Assembly (NCBI RefSeq): GCF_947487305.1
Contig: NZ_CANKWH010000004.1
Location: 1-64,000, forward strand
Length of the DNA: 64,000 nt
Reading direction: 5' to 3'
Source of the DNA: an uncultured Paracoccus sp.
GTDB taxonomy: Bacteria; Pseudomonadota; Alphaproteobacteria; Rhodobacterales; Rhodobacteraceae
The position numbers and the translations under genes were made by a program. The notes below the pieces were generated by a model. That model did no database searches and was not told where the DNA came from. It was given only the letters and a program-made list of their open reading frames with translations. This document shows, piece after piece, positions 1-9,501 of this stretch (position 1 is its first letter; each line of letters starts with the position of its first letter).

Positions 1-71
1 GGCTGAGAATTGACGGCGTCTGAACACCGCCATGATATGCCGCCCCTCAGGGCATCACCAACTTTCGCGCG

Positions 72-536
72 TTACTCTTCGCCGGTCCAGTTCTGCTCGA
101 CCACGGCCTCCATCGAGACATAGCTCGAGGTGGCGTGGATGAAGGGCAGAGTGGAGATGCGTTCGGCCATGATCTGGCGGAAATGCACCATGTCGCGCGA
201 GCGGACCTTCAAGAGGTAATCGAAGCCGCCCGCGATCATGTAGCATTCCTCGACCTCGGCGATCAGCCGCACGCCGGCGTTGAAACGGTCCAGCGCCACC
301 TGACGCGTATCGCTCATCTTCACCTCGACATAGGTGACATGGGTGAGCCCCAGTTTCAGCGGCGACAGGATGGCGCGGTAGCCGGTGATCAGGCCGATCT
401 CCTCCATCTGCCGCACCCGCTGCGCCACCGGCGTTTTCGACAGACCCACCCGCTCGGCCAACTCGCTGATCGGGATGCGGGCATTGGCGACCAGTTCGGC
501 GAGGATCTTGCGGTTGATCGGATCGTCAATGTTCAT
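72..536 (-). CDS. putR: Lrp/AsnC-family regulator, probable PutR
   Basis: This 154-residue protein has the Lrp/AsnC layout: an N-terminal winged helix (about residues 1-60, with recognition-helix text SKTPVAQRVRQME) and a C-terminal RAM ligand-binding domain (about 65-145). It starts at an ATG 112 bp from the divergent putA gene. In alphaproteobacteria the Lrp-type gene divergent from putA encodes PutR, which senses proline and activates putA. The family and arrangement are seen directly; proline as ligand is inferred from the neighbour. The 71 bases beyond its stop show nothing I recognise. Confidence 0.9.
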   Translation of the reverse strand: MNIDDPINRKILAELVANARIPISELAERVGLSKTPVAQRVRQMEEIGLITGYRAILSPLKLGLTHVTYVEVKMSDTRQVALDRFNAGVRLIAEVEECYMIAGGFDYLLKVRSRDMVHFRQIMAERISTLPFIHATSSYVSMEAVVEQNWTGEE

Positions 537-570
537 TTCGGCAAGAATCCGGCGATGTTTCAGGCGTTTC

Positions 571-585
571 GCCTAGCACATAGGC
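571..585. promoter_or_regulatory. Candidate PutR operator (15-bp palindrome)
   Basis: GCCTA-GCACA-TAGGC is a perfect 5-bp inverted repeat with a 5-nt centre, placed midway between the divergent putR and putA starts. Lrp-family proteins bind roughly 15-bp imperfect palindromes, so size and position fit a PutR site serving both genes. Binding is inferred. Confidence 0.4.
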
Positions 586-648
586 CATCATAAGTCACAT
601 CGTCTAGCGGGCTTTGGATATTGAGGCGACGAGCCGAGGAGATGCCCC

Positions 649-3600
649 ATGCCCTATGACCAGTCGATCGCCTTCCCCGCCACCACCAAATTCCAGCCCG
701 AACCGGCGCTGCTTGACCGTCTGGTCGCCGAGGCCGCGCTGAGCCCCGAACAACGCGCCCGCATCACCACGCGCGCCGCCGATCTGGTGCGCCGCATCCG
801 CAGCCAGGCGCGGCCCTCGCTGATGGAGCATTTCCTGTCAGAATACGGCCTGTCGACCCGCGAGGGCGTGGCGCTGATGTGTCTGGCCGAGGCGATGCTG
901 CGCGTTCCCGACAATGATACCATCGACGCGCTGATCGAGGACAAGATCGCCCCTTCGGACTGGGGCCGGCATCTGGGCGAAGCCTCGTCCTCGCTGGTCA
1001 ATGCCTCGACCTGGGCGCTGATGTGGACGGGCCGGGTGCTTGACGCCGATCAGCCGGGCATTGCCGGAACCCTGCGCGGGCTGGTCAAGCGCATGGGCGA
1101 ACCCTTCATCCGCACCGCCGTCGGCCGCGCCATGCGCGAGATGGGCCGGCAATTCGTGCTGGGCCAGACCATCGATGCTGCGCTGGACCGGGCGCGCACC
1201 CGCGAGGCGCAGGGCTTCACCTACAGCTATGACATGCTGGGCGAGGCGGCGATGACGGCGGGCGATGCCGCGCGCTATGCCGCCGAGTATCGCAAGGCCA
1301 TCACCGCCATTGCCGGTGCCTGCACCAAGGGTTCGGTCGAAGCCAATCCCGGCATCTCGATCAAGCTTTCGGCGCTGCATCCGCGCTACGAAGTGGCGCA
1401 GGAGGCCCGGGTGATGGCCGAACTGGTGCCGGTGGTGCTGGATCTGGCGCGGCAGGCCAAGGCCGCCGGCATGGGCATGAACATCGATGCCGAGGAACAG
1501 GACCGGCTGGTCCTGTCGCTGAAGGTGATCGAGGCGGTGCTGTCTGACCCCTCGCTGGCCGGTTGGGACGGGTTCGGCGTCGTCGTGCAGGCCTATGGCA
1601 AGCGCGCCGGCGAGGTGATCGACTGGCTTCATGCGCTGACCCAGAGGCTGGACCGGCGGATCATGGTGCGGCTGGTCAAGGGCGCCTATTGGGACACCGA
1701 GATCAAGCGCGCGCAGGTCGAGGGCTTTGCGGATTTCCCGCTCTTCACCAGCAAGACCGCCACCGATGTCAGCTATATCGCAAATGCCAAGAAGCTGATC
1801 AGCTACGGCGACCGCATCTATCCGCAATTCGCCACCCACAACGCCCAGACCGTCGCCGCGATCCTCGATCTGGCGGGCGACACCCCCTTCGAATTCCAGC
1901 GCCTGCACGGCATGGGCGAGCGGCTGCATGACATCGTGCTGACCGATACGAAAGGCCGCTGCCGCATCTATGCCCCGGTCGGCGCGCATCGCGACCTTCT
2001 GGCCTATCTGGTCCGGCGTCTCTTGGAAAACGGGGCGAACTCCTCCTTCGTGAACCAGATCGTTGATGAATCGATCCGCCCCGAGGATGTGGCCCGCGAT
2101 CCCTTCGAGGCTTTGGCCGAGGCGCAGGCACCGGCCTCGCTGAAGGCCCCGGCGGCAATCTTTGGCTCGGGTCGAGTGAACGCGGCAGGCTTTGACCTGA
2201 ATGACGAGGCGGCGCTGGCGCGGATCGCGGTCGCACGTTCCGGCGTTCAGGTCGAGGCCAGGGCGCTGACCATCCGCCCGGCCACCGGAACCGACGCGCC
2301 GATCACCAACCCCGCCACCGGCGAGGTCATCGGCTTGGGGATCGAGGTCGACGCTGCCACCGTCACCCGCGCGATCGAGGATGCCCAACCTTGGGACGTC
2401 GCGCCCGCCGAGCGTGCCGCCGTGCTGCGCCACGCCGCCGATCTTTACGAGGAGAATTTCGGCCCGATCTTCGCCACGCTGACCCGTGAGGCCGGCAAGA
2501 CCCTCGGCGATGCCGTGGGCGAGTTGCGCGAGGCGGTCGATTTCCTGCGCTACTACGCCGCCGAGGGCGAGGCCGCGAGCGGCAGCCCGCGCGGGATCAT
2601 CGCCGCGATCAGCCCGTGGAACTTCCCGCTGGCCATCTTCACCGGCCAGATTGCCGCCGCGCTGATGGCCGGCAATGCCGTGCTGGCGAAGCCTGCCGAA
2701 ACCACGCCGCAGATCGCCACGCTTGGCGTGCGGCTGCTGCATCAGGCCGGCCTGCCGCAGGCGGCGCTGCAACTGCTGCCCGGGCGCGGCGCGGTGGTCG
2801 GCACGGCGCTGGCCACGGACCCGCGCATCAAGGGCGTGGTCTTCACCGGCTCGACCGCCACCGCGCGGACCATCGCCCGCAACATGGCCGAGCATCTGGA
2901 CCCCGGCACGCCGCTGATCGCGGAAACCGGCGGGCTGAACGCCATGATCGTCGATTCGACCGCGCTACCCGAACAGGCGGTGCGCGATATCGTCGCCTCG
3001 GCCTTCCGCTCGGCCGGTCAGCGGTGTTCGGCCCTGCGCTGTCTCTATGTGCAGGAAGACATCGCGCCCCACCTGATCGAGATGATAAAGGGCGCGATGG
3101 ATCAGCAGGTCGTGGGCGACCCGTGGTTCCTCTCCACGGATATCGGCCCGGTCATCGATCGTCGCGCGCAGGCTGGCATTGCCGATTACCTGAGTGCGAA
3201 GCGCGGCAGCATCCTGCATCAGCTCGAGGTGCCGGGGCAGGGCAGTTTCATCGCGCCGACCCTGCTGAAGGTGAACGGCATCGAGGAAATGGATCGCGAG
3301 ATTTTCGGCCCGGTCCTGCATGTCGCCGCCTTCAAGGGCCGGGATCTGCCGCGCGTGGTCGAGGCGATCAATGCCAAGGGCTTCGGCCTGACCTTCGGCT
3401 TGCACACCCGCATCGACACCCGCGTGCAGGAGATCAGCGAGGCGATCAAGGTCGGCAATATCTATGTGAACCGCAACCAGATCGGCGCGGTGGTGGGCAG
3501 CCAGCCCTTCGGCGGCGAGGGCCTGTCGGGAACCGGTCCCAAGGCGGGCGGTCCGCTGTATCTCGCGCGCTTCTTCGCGCCCGAGCCCGTGGCCGAGGCC

Positions 3601-4056
3601 TCGTCTGCCGCTGCGCAGCCCGCTGATCTTGTGCAGCTGCAGGCCGAGATCGCCAGCGCCCGCCCGCAGAAGATCAGCGAGCGGCTGATGCCCGGCCCGA
3701 CGGGCGAACTGAACCGGCTGACGCTGCTCAGCCGTGGCCCGGTGCTGTGCCTTGGTCCGGGGGCCGAGGCCGAAGCCGCGCAGGTTCGGGCCGTTACCGC
3801 CCTGGGTGGTCTGGCGATCCCGGCGGGGGGCGAGGTCAGCCCGCAGGCGCTGGCGATGATCGAAGGGCTCTCGGCGGCGATCTGGTGGGGCGATGCCGAA
3901 ACGGGTCGGGCCCATGCCCGTGCGCTGGCCGGGCGCGAGGGCGCGATCCTGCCGCTGCTGGTGGCGCGCCCCGATCAGGCCCATGTCGCGCATGAGCGCC
4001 ATCTTTGCGTCGATACCACCGCCGCTGGCGGCAATGTCGGTCTGCTGGCGGGCTGA
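649..4056 (+). CDS. putA: Bifunctional proline dehydrogenase / delta-1-pyrroline-5-carboxylate dehydrogenase PutA
   Basis: At 1135 residues this is a full PutA that oxidises proline to glutamate in two steps. The PRODH barrel (about 60-470) carries VRLVKGAYWD, FATHNAQT and FEFQRLHGMGERL. The aldehyde dehydrogenase domain (about 540-985) carries the general base Glu759 in AETGG and nucleophile Cys793 in SAGQRCSALR. The C-terminal ~140 residues form the extra domain of longer PutAs. There is no N-terminal ribbon-helix-helix DNA-binding domain, so it should not autoregulate as in E. coli; the divergent Lrp-type gene fits that role. A GAGGAGA Shine-Dalgarno at 636-642 lies 6 nt before the ATG. 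Confidence 0.97.
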   Translation: MPYDQSIAFPATTKFQPEPALLDRLVAEAALSPEQRARITTRAADLVRRIRSQARPSLMEHFLSEYGLSTREGVALMCLAEAMLRVPDNDTIDALIEDKIAPSDWGRHLGEASSSLVNASTWALMWTGRVLDADQPGIAGTLRGLVKRMGEPFIRTAVGRAMREMGRQFVLGQTIDAALDRARTREAQGFTYSYDMLGEAAMTAGDAARYAAEYRKAITAIAGACTKGSVEANPGISIKLSALHPRYEVAQEARVMAELVPVVLDLARQAKAAGMGMNIDAEEQDRLVLSLKVIEAVLSDPSLAGWDGFGVVVQAYGKRAGEVIDWLHALTQRLDRRIMVRLVKGAYWDTEIKRAQVEGFADFPLFTSKTATDVSYIANAKKLISYGDRIYPQFATHNAQTVAAILDLAGDTPFEFQRLHGMGERLHDIVLTDTKGRCRIYAPVGAHRDLLAYLVRRLLENGANSSFVNQIVDESIRPEDVARDPFEALAEAQAPASLKAPAAIFGSGRVNAAGFDLNDEAALARIAVARSGVQVEARALTIRPATGTDAPITNPATGEVIGLGIEVDAATVTRAIEDAQPWDVAPAERAAVLRHAADLYEENFGPIFATLTREAGKTLGDAVGELREAVDFLRYYAAEGEAASGSPRGIIAAISPWNFPLAIFTGQIAAALMAGNAVLAKPAETTPQIATLGVRLLHQAGLPQAALQLLPGRGAVVGTALATDPRIKGVVFTGSTATARTIARNMAEHLDPGTPLIAETGGLNAMIVDSTALPEQAVRDIVASAFRSAGQRCSALRCLYVQEDIAPHLIEMIKGAMDQQVVGDPWFLSTDIGPVIDRRAQAGIADYLSAKRGSILHQLEVPGQGSFIAPTLLKVNGIEEMDREIFGPVLHVAAFKGRDLPRVVEAINAKGFGLTFGLHTRIDTRVQEISEAIKVGNIYVNRNQIGAVVGSQPFGGEGLSGTGPKAGGPLYLARFFAPEPVAEASSAAAQPADLVQLQAEIASARPQKISERLMPGPTGELNRLTLLSRGPVLCLGPGAEAEAAQVRAVTALGGLAIPAGGEVSPQALAMIEGLSAAIWWGDAETGRAHARALAGREGAILPLLVARPDQAHVAHERHLCVDTTAAGGNVGLLAG

Positions 4057-4074
4057 TGCGGCGCGGGCAGGCTT

Positions 4075-4108
4075 GCGGATTTCCCTCACCCGTTGAGGGA
4101 AATCCCGC
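4075..4108 (+). terminator. Stem-loop after putA, probable terminator
   Basis: A 14-bp stem with one bulged C (left arm 4075-4088, right arm 4094-4108, loop CCCGT) lies 18 bp after the putA stop. No T-run follows, so it may be a weak or Rho-assisted terminator or a 3'-end stabiliser. Confidence 0.5.
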
Positions 4109-4172
4109 ATTGCCCCCGCCGCCCCGGCATGGTCATCTGCCCCCCTGCGACAGATCATGACCGGAGAACCCG

Positions 4173-5036
4173 ATGAGCAACCAGACCAGCGACGACAAGC
4201 GCCCGCAACCCGATCCGGCCGAGGATAATGCCTTCTTCCCCTCGCCCTATTCGCTGAGCCAGTTCACCTCGCCGAAATCCAACCTCTCCGGCGCGGACTA
4301 TCCCCAGCCCTATAGCGGCGGGCGCTGGAAGATCCTGATGATCGGGGCGGATGAACGCTATCTGCTGACCGACAACGGCACCATGTTCTCGACCGGCAAT
4401 CACCCGGTCGAAACCCTGCTGCCGATGTATCATCTGGACAAGGCGGGCTTCCAGTTCGACATCGCCACGGTGTCGGGCAACCCGGTGAAGTTCGAGATGT
4501 GGGCCATGCCCGCGCAGGATGAGGAGATTAAGGGCCTCTTTACCAAGTACCGCGATCAGATCAAGACGCCGCTGAAACTGGCCGATGTGGTGCGCGACGC
4601 GCTTGGCCCGGATTCGGACTATATCGGTGTCTTCATCCCCGGCGGGCATGGCGCGCTGATCGGCCTGCCCGAAAGCGAGGAGGTGAAGGCAGCGCTGGAA
4701 TGGGCGCAGGCGAACGACAAGTTCGTCATCTCGCTGTGTCACGGGCCGGCGGCCTTCCTGGCAGTGGGCGAGGGCAGTGACCTCTTCCGCGGCTACAAGA
4801 TCTGCGCCTTCCCCGATGCGCTGGACGCCCAGACCCCGGATATCGGCTATATGCCCGGCCATCTGACCTGGAAATTCGGCGAGAAGCTGAAGGCGCTCGG
4901 CTTCGAGATCGTGAATGACGATATCTCGGGCGCGGTGCAGAAGGACCGCAAGATGCTGACCGGCGACAGCCCGCTGGCCGGGAATGCCTTGGGTCTGCTT
5001 GCCGCGAAGGAACTGCTGGACGCGGCCAAAGGCTAA
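4173..5036 (+). CDS. hchA: Hsp31-type DJ-1/PfpI protein (glyoxalase III / protein deglycase HchA)
   Basis: The 287-residue protein belongs to the DJ-1/PfpI superfamily, Hsp31 branch. It shows the catalytic Cys189-His190 in [11 protein letters not shown], the conserved Glu80 in [10 protein letters not shown], the acidic AFPDALD segment, and the [11 protein letters not shown] loop. Hsp31 proteins convert methylglyoxal to lactate without cofactor and have been described as holdases and deglycases. Length matches E. coli HchA (283). It has its own short leader after the putA hairpin, so it is probably a separate transcript. The family is certain; which activity dominates cannot be read from sequence. 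Confidence 0.93.
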   Translation: MSNQTSDDKRPQPDPAEDNAFFPSPYSLSQFTSPKSNLSGADYPQPYSGGRWKILMIGADERYLLTDNGTMFSTGNHPVETLLPMYHLDKAGFQFDIATVSGNPVKFEMWAMPAQDEEIKGLFTKYRDQIKTPLKLADVVRDALGPDSDYIGVFIPGGHGALIGLPESEEVKAALEWAQANDKFVISLCHGPAAFLAVGEGSDLFRGYKICAFPDALDAQTPDIGYMPGHLTWKFGEKLKALGFEIVNDDISGAVQKDRKMLTGDSPLAGNALGLLAAKELLDAAKG

Positions 5037-5053
5037 GGTGGCGCGGCGCGTGG

Positions 5054-5671
5054 TCAGCGCGCCGCCAGCCCCCGGATCAGATACGCCGTCATCTCGGTTG
5101 CAATCGCCTCGGGCGTCTTGCCGTCGGGGCGCGGGCGATACCAGTCGGGCACGGCGTTCAGCGCGCCAAGGATGGTGCGCCCGGCCAGCGGCACATCTGG
5201 CGCATTCAGCGTGCCATCGGCATTGCCCTCGGCCAGCACCCGGCGGAACAGCGCCTCGTAGCCGTCGCGCAGGCCCTGCAACTCCTGGAACACCTCGCGC
5301 TCATGCTCGGTCGTGGGGCCGCGCATCTGGATCTCCAGCCCCTGCTTGATGCCGCGCTGGAAGCTGAGCCGGGTGATCATCACCATCACATGCGCCTCGC
5401 ACATGCGCGTCAGGCGCTCGATGGCGGGCAGGGGCAGGTCGATGATCGGGTCCGCCGCCTCGAAGCAATAGCGCATGGCCTCGCGGTAGACGGCGAAGAA
5501 GATCGCGTTCTTCGAGCGGAAGTGATGGTAGACCCGGCCCTTGGTGGCGCCAAGCGCATCGGCGATGTCGTCGATGGTGGTCTTGTCATAGCCCCGGCGC
5601 ATGAAGCATTCCGCCGCCGCCTCGACGATCTCGAAGCGGCTGTCGGTGGGTTCGGTCGCGCTTGCCTTCAC
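5054..5671 (-). CDS. TetR-family regulator of the adjacent acyl-CoA cluster
   Basis: A 205-residue TetR protein with an N-terminal helix-turn-helix (about 15-60; text TIDDIADALGATKGRVYHHF) and a helical ligand domain. It starts at GTG 5671, supported by a GAGGAG Shine-Dalgarno 7 nt upstream. The acyl-CoA synthetase stop lies only 15 nt upstream on the same strand, so the two genes form an operon. A perfect palindrome in the promoter of that operon (7364-7381) is the likely operator, giving negative autoregulation relieved by an acyl-CoA ligand. The ligand is inferred from the context. Confidence 0.88.
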   Translation of the reverse strand: MKASATEPTDSRFEIVEAAAECFMRRGYDKTTIDDIADALGATKGRVYHHFRSKNAIFFAVYREAMRYCFEAADPIIDLPLPAIERLTRMCEAHVMVMITRLSFQRGIKQGLEIQMRGPTTEHEREVFQELQGLRDGYEALFRRVLAEGNADGTLNAPDVPLAGRTILGALNAVPDWYRPRPDGKTPEAIATEMTAYLIRGLAAR

Positions 5672-5686
5672 CGCAAACTCCTCGCT

Positions 5687-7309
5687 CTAGGCACCGGCGA
5701 GCCCCTCGGCACTGATGATCCGTCGCAGGTCCAGTTTCGAGACCTTGCCGGTCGCCGTCATCGGCAGGCTGTCGCGGAAAACGATATGCTGGGGGATCTG
5801 CCATTTGGCAAGGCTCGCGCCCAGATGGGCGGCAATCGCCGTGCCGGTGACGTCCGATCCGGCCTCGCGCACGATGACCAGAAGCGGGCGCTCGCCCCAT
5901 TTCTCGTGGCTGATGCCGATGGCGGCAGCCTGCGCCACGCCCGGACAGCCGGTCGCGGCGTTTTCCAGATCGATCGAGGAAATCCATTCGCCGCCCGACT
6001 TGATCAGATCCTTGGTCCGGTCAACGATGGTCATGGCGCCCGTCCCATCGATGCGCGACACATCGCCGGTGCGGAACCAGCCGGTGTCGTCCAGTGCGCG
6101 GGCGCTGGCCTCGGCATCGTTGAAATAGCCGGCGATGACGTTGTTGCCGCGCACCGCCAGCTCGCCCACGGCCTGCCCGTCCTGCGCGCGCGGCTGGCCG
6201 TCATCGCCCATGATCCGCATCTCGACCCCGAAGAGCCGCTGGCCCTGTGACAGCTTGCTGGCGATGCGCTCCTCCAGCGGCAGGGCGGGGCGCGGGCGGG
6301 TGACGCTGCCAAGCGGGCTCAGTTCCGTCATGCCCCAGCCATGCAGCACCGCGATGCCGAACTCGGATTCCAGCGCCCTGATCTGTGCCTCGCTGACCGC
6401 CGATCCGCCGATCAGCAGGCTGTGCAATGCGCGTGGCTTCCGGCCTCGCGCCCGCATCTCGTCGATCAGGCCCGACCAGACCGTCGGGACGCCCCAGGCG
6501 GCAGTGACCGATTCCTCGTCCATCAGCTGAAACAGGCTCGCCCCGTCGAGGCGCGGCCCGGGCATGACCAGGTCGGTGCCAGAGAGAAGCGCCGAGAAGG
6601 GCAGGCCCCAGGCGTTCACATGGAACAACGGCACCGCCGGCAGCACCCGCTGATCCGTGCCGAAGGACGTGGGCACCGCCAGCACGGCGGCCATCGCGTG
6701 CAGCACGGTCGAGCGGTGGCTGTAAAGCGCGCCCTTGGGATTGCCGGTCGTGCCCGAGGTATAGCAGAGACCCGAGGCCGCGCGTTCGGGCAGCTCGGTC
6801 CAGCCGCTGGCCGGGGGGGCGTGCCCGGCGATCAGCGCCTCATAGGCCAGCGCACCGGGCAATGCGGCGGGCGGGGTCTCGCCAAGGCAGACGAGGCGGA
6901 TCCGCTTGGGCAGTTGCGGTGCAAGATCGGCGACCAGCGGGGCAAGGTCGGCGTCGAAGAACAGCACGCGATCCTCGGCGTGGTTCGCGATCCATGAAAT
7001 CTGCTCGGGAAAGAGGCGGGGATTGATCGTGTGGCAGACCGCGCCGATGCCGGCGATGGCGTAATAAAGCTCCAGATGGCGGTAGCCGTTCCACGCCAGC
7101 GTCGCCACCCGGTCGCCCGATTCGATGCCCATTCCCCGCAAGGCGGCGGCAAGGCGCAGCGCCCGTTCCCGGGTCGCAACAAAGCTCTGCCGGCGCAGAT
7201 CGCCTTCGACCCGGGCCGAGACGATTTCCTGATCGCCGTGAATTTCGGAAGCGTAATCAAGGATCGAGGGCACCGAAAGCGGCCGATCCATCATCAGTCC
7301 TGACAGCAT
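5687..7309 (-). CDS. AMP-forming acyl-CoA synthetase (fatty acid CoA ligase)
   Basis: This 540-residue member of the ANL superfamily activates a carboxylic acid to its CoA thioester via an acyl-AMP. Visible motifs are the P-loop YTSGTTGNPKGALYSH, GWGMTELSP, the hinge region WFRTGDVSRIDG and the C-terminal PMTATGKVSK lysine segment. The reading frame is open further upstream, but ATG 7309 is chosen because GGGAGG stands 7 nt before it and the upstream reading crosses the divergent promoter. It resembles medium/long-chain fatty acid ligases; the acid is unknown. It probably supplies the acyl-CoA used by the divergent dehydrogenase. Confidence 0.92.
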   Translation of the reverse strand: MLSGLMMDRPLSVPSILDYASEIHGDQEIVSARVEGDLRRQSFVATRERALRLAAALRGMGIESGDRVATLAWNGYRHLELYYAIAGIGAVCHTINPRLFPEQISWIANHAEDRVLFFDADLAPLVADLAPQLPKRIRLVCLGETPPAALPGALAYEALIAGHAPPASGWTELPERAASGLCYTSGTTGNPKGALYSHRSTVLHAMAAVLAVPTSFGTDQRVLPAVPLFHVNAWGLPFSALLSGTDLVMPGPRLDGASLFQLMDEESVTAAWGVPTVWSGLIDEMRARGRKPRALHSLLIGGSAVSEAQIRALESEFGIAVLHGWGMTELSPLGSVTRPRPALPLEERIASKLSQGQRLFGVEMRIMGDDGQPRAQDGQAVGELAVRGNNVIAGYFNDAEASARALDDTGWFRTGDVSRIDGTGAMTIVDRTKDLIKSGGEWISSIDLENAATGCPGVAQAAAIGISHEKWGERPLLVIVREAGSDVTGTAIAAHLGASLAKWQIPQHIVFRDSLPMTATGKVSKLDLRRIISAEGLAGA

Positions 7310-7357
7310 CTTGAAACCTCCCAAGGTGACGCCGCGGCGGGCGTCGTGACATTCGAC

Positions 7358-7386
7358 TTGACGACATACTACTGAGTATGTTGTAT
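7358..7386 (+). promoter_or_regulatory. Divergent promoter with TetR-type operator
   Basis: The perfect inverted repeat ACATACT-ACTG-AGTATGT (7364-7381) lies between the divergent acyl-CoA synthetase and SDR genes. On the plus strand it fills the spacer of a plausible sigma70 promoter, TTGACG (7358-7363), 17 nt, then TTGTAT (7381-7386). A repressor bound there would block that promoter and probably the opposite one. The TetR gene 1.7 kb away is the natural candidate. The repeat is seen; the assignment is inferred. Confidence 0.6.
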
Positions 7387-7418
7387 TGTGGCAAGCTTGG
7401 AGATGTTGGAGGATGGTG

Positions 7419-8243
7419 ATGGCGGACACAGTTGCAGGATTGATCTCGGCAGAGGGCAAGGTGGTTCTGGTCACTGGCGGCGCAACCGGCATCGGGCGGA
7501 TGATCGCCACAGGCTTCGTCATGGCCGGGGCGCGGGTGCTGATCGCCTCGCGCAAGGCGGCAGCCTGCGAAGCGGTGGCCGAGGAACTGAACGCCGCCGG
7601 CCATCCGGGCCATGCCGAGGGCTTTGGCGGTGACGTCGGCTCGGCTGCGGGCGTGGCCGCGCTGGCCGCCGAACTGCGCCGCCGCACCGACCGTCTGGAT
7701 GTGCTGGTGAACAATGCCGGGCGCAGCTGGGGCGCGGCTTACGAGGAGTTCCCCTTTGATGCCTGGGCCAAGGTGATGGACCTGAACGTCGCGGGCCTCT
7801 TTACCCTGACCCGCGACCTGACCGACCTGCTGCGCGCGGCCTCCAGCGAGACTTCGCCCGCCCGCGTCATCAATATCGGTTCGGTCATGGGCACCGCACC
7901 GCTTGGCGGCAGCGCCTGGTCCTATGCGGCCTCGAAGGCGGCGGTGCATCAACTGACCCGCATCCTGGCCAAGGAACTGGCGCCCATGGGCATCACCGTC
8001 AATGCCATCGCGCCGGGTCCGTTCCAGTCGAACATGACCGCCTTCGCTACCGAGAGCGAGGATGGCCGGCGCGAGACTGCCGCGACCATCCCCGCCGGCC
8101 GGATCGGCACGCCCGAGGACATGATGGGCACGGCGCTTTACCTCGCCGGGCGCGGCGGCGCCTTTACAACCGGCGCCATCATCCCGCTGGATGGGGGCCT
8201 GTCGGTGCAGACCGGCCCGGATCTTTTCGAACACGCCCGCTGA
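7419..8243 (+). CDS. Short-chain dehydrogenase/reductase
   Basis: A 274-residue classical SDR. The NAD(P) glycine motif TGGATGIG is at about 19-26, followed by NNAG and the YAASK catalytic Tyr-Lys pair. ATG 7419 is chosen over two codons just upstream (ATG 7413, GTG 7416) because GGAGG at 7408-7412 is 6 nt before it. First gene of the plus-strand operon whose next member begins 22 nt later. Likely oxidises or reduces a hydroxyacyl or alcohol intermediate of the pathway; substrate not determinable. Confidence 0.9.
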   Translation: MADTVAGLISAEGKVVLVTGGATGIGRMIATGFVMAGARVLIASRKAAACEAVAEELNAAGHPGHAEGFGGDVGSAAGVAALAAELRRRTDRLDVLVNNAGRSWGAAYEEFPFDAWAKVMDLNVAGLFTLTRDLTDLLRAASSETSPARVINIGSVMGTAPLGGSAWSYAASKAAVHQLTRILAKELAPMGITVNAIAPGPFQSNMTAFATESEDGRRETAATIPAGRIGTPEDMMGTALYLAGRGGAFTTGAIIPLDGGLSVQTGPDLFEHAR

Positions 8244-8265
8244 ACCGGCGGCAAAGGAGGCACTC

Positions 8266-9498
8266 ATGGACTTCACGATGCGACCGAAAGCGCAGGAAAT
8301 CCTCGACAAGGTGCGCCGCATGGTGCGCGACGAGATCATCCCGCTGGACCATGAATTTCTGGCCGAGGTGGGCAAGGGCGCCGACCGTTTCGCGCGCACG
8401 CCGCGGCAGATCGAAATCCTCGAGGGGCTGAAGGCCAAGGCGCGGGAACAGGGCTTGTGGAACCTCTGGCGCACGAAAGCCCTGACCGGGGCCGGGCCGG
8501 ATGCCTTGACCACGGTTGAATATGCGCAGCTGGCCGAGGAAATGGGCCGGTCGCATCTGGGGGCCGAGGTGTTCAACTGTTCCGCCCCCGATACCGGCAA
8601 CATGGACGTGCTGGCGCGTTTCGGCACCGAGGCGCATCAGCGCCGCTGGCTCGATCCGCTGCTGGCGGGTGAAATCCGCTCGGCCTACCTGATGACCGAG
8701 CCGGAGGTGGCTTCGTCGGATGCCACCAATATCGCGCTGAGCGCGGTGCGGGACGGCGACCATTACGTGCTGAATGGCGAGAAATACTGGGCCTCGGGCG
8801 CAGGTGATACCCGCTGCGGCCTCTACATCGTCATGGTGCTGACCGATCCAGACGGCGACAAGCACCGCCGCCACAGCCAGATCCTCGTAGATCCCGGCAC
8901 GCCCGGCATCGAGATCCTGCGGGCGATGGAAATTTTCGGCCATGACGACGCGCCGCACGGGCACATGCACATCCGCTTTACCAACGTCCGCGTGCCGGCC
9001 GACCAGCTGCTGCAGACCGAGGGCGACGGCTTCCTGATCGCGCAGGGGCGGCTGGGGCCGGGCCGTATCCACCATTGCATGCGGCTGATCGGGCAGGCGG
9101 AACGCGCGCTGGACCTGATGTGCGACCGCGCGCTGTCCCGCACCGCCTTCGGCAAGAAGCTGGCCGATCTGGGCGCGAACCATGACATCATCGCGGAAAG
9201 CCGCATTGCCATCGAGCAGGCCCGGCTTCTCTGCCTCAAGGCGGCCTGGATGATGGACACCGCCGGCCCGCGCGAGGTTGCCGTCTGGGTCAGCCAGATC
9301 AAGGTTGCCGCGCCACGCATGGCGCAGCAGGTGATCGACGAGGCGATGCAGATGTTCGGCGCGACCGGCATCAGCCAGGACACGCCCTTGGCACATATGT
9401 GGATGAACGCCCGGATGCTGCGTTTCGCCGATGGACCCGATGCGGTCCATCGCCGGGTCATCGGCCGCACCGAGCTGCGCAAGCACGAGGCGGGCTAG
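8266..9498 (+). CDS. Acyl-CoA dehydrogenase
   Basis: A 410-residue FAD-dependent acyl-CoA dehydrogenase. It has the helical N-terminal domain, the central beta domain with YLMTEPEVASSDATNI and GEKYWASGAGD, and a C-terminal helical domain with GRTELRK near the end. It is closest in feel to the ACAD10/11-like group, which often pairs with a phosphotransferase-like gene, as here. AAAGGAGG at 8253-8260 is 5 nt before the ATG. It would introduce the alpha-beta double bond of an acyl-CoA and pass electrons to ETF. Confidence 0.94.
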   Translation: MDFTMRPKAQEILDKVRRMVRDEIIPLDHEFLAEVGKGADRFARTPRQIEILEGLKAKAREQGLWNLWRTKALTGAGPDALTTVEYAQLAEEMGRSHLGAEVFNCSAPDTGNMDVLARFGTEAHQRRWLDPLLAGEIRSAYLMTEPEVASSDATNIALSAVRDGDHYVLNGEKYWASGAGDTRCGLYIVMVLTDPDGDKHRRHSQILVDPGTPGIEILRAMEIFGHDDAPHGHMHIRFTNVRVPADQLLQTEGDGFLIAQGRLGPGRIHHCMRLIGQAERALDLMCDRALSRTAFGKKLADLGANHDIIAESRIAIEQARLLCLKAAWMMDTAGPREVAVWVSQIKVAAPRMAQQVIDEAMQMFGATGISQDTPLAHMWMNARMLRFADGPDAVHRRVIGRTELRKHEAG

Positions 9499-9501
9499 GC
9501 C

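Noticed and set aside
838..2895. Long minus-strand frame of 685 codons opposite putA
   Set aside because: It is the complement of the strongly supported putA, a usual by-product of high-GC codon bias, and its translation matches no family.
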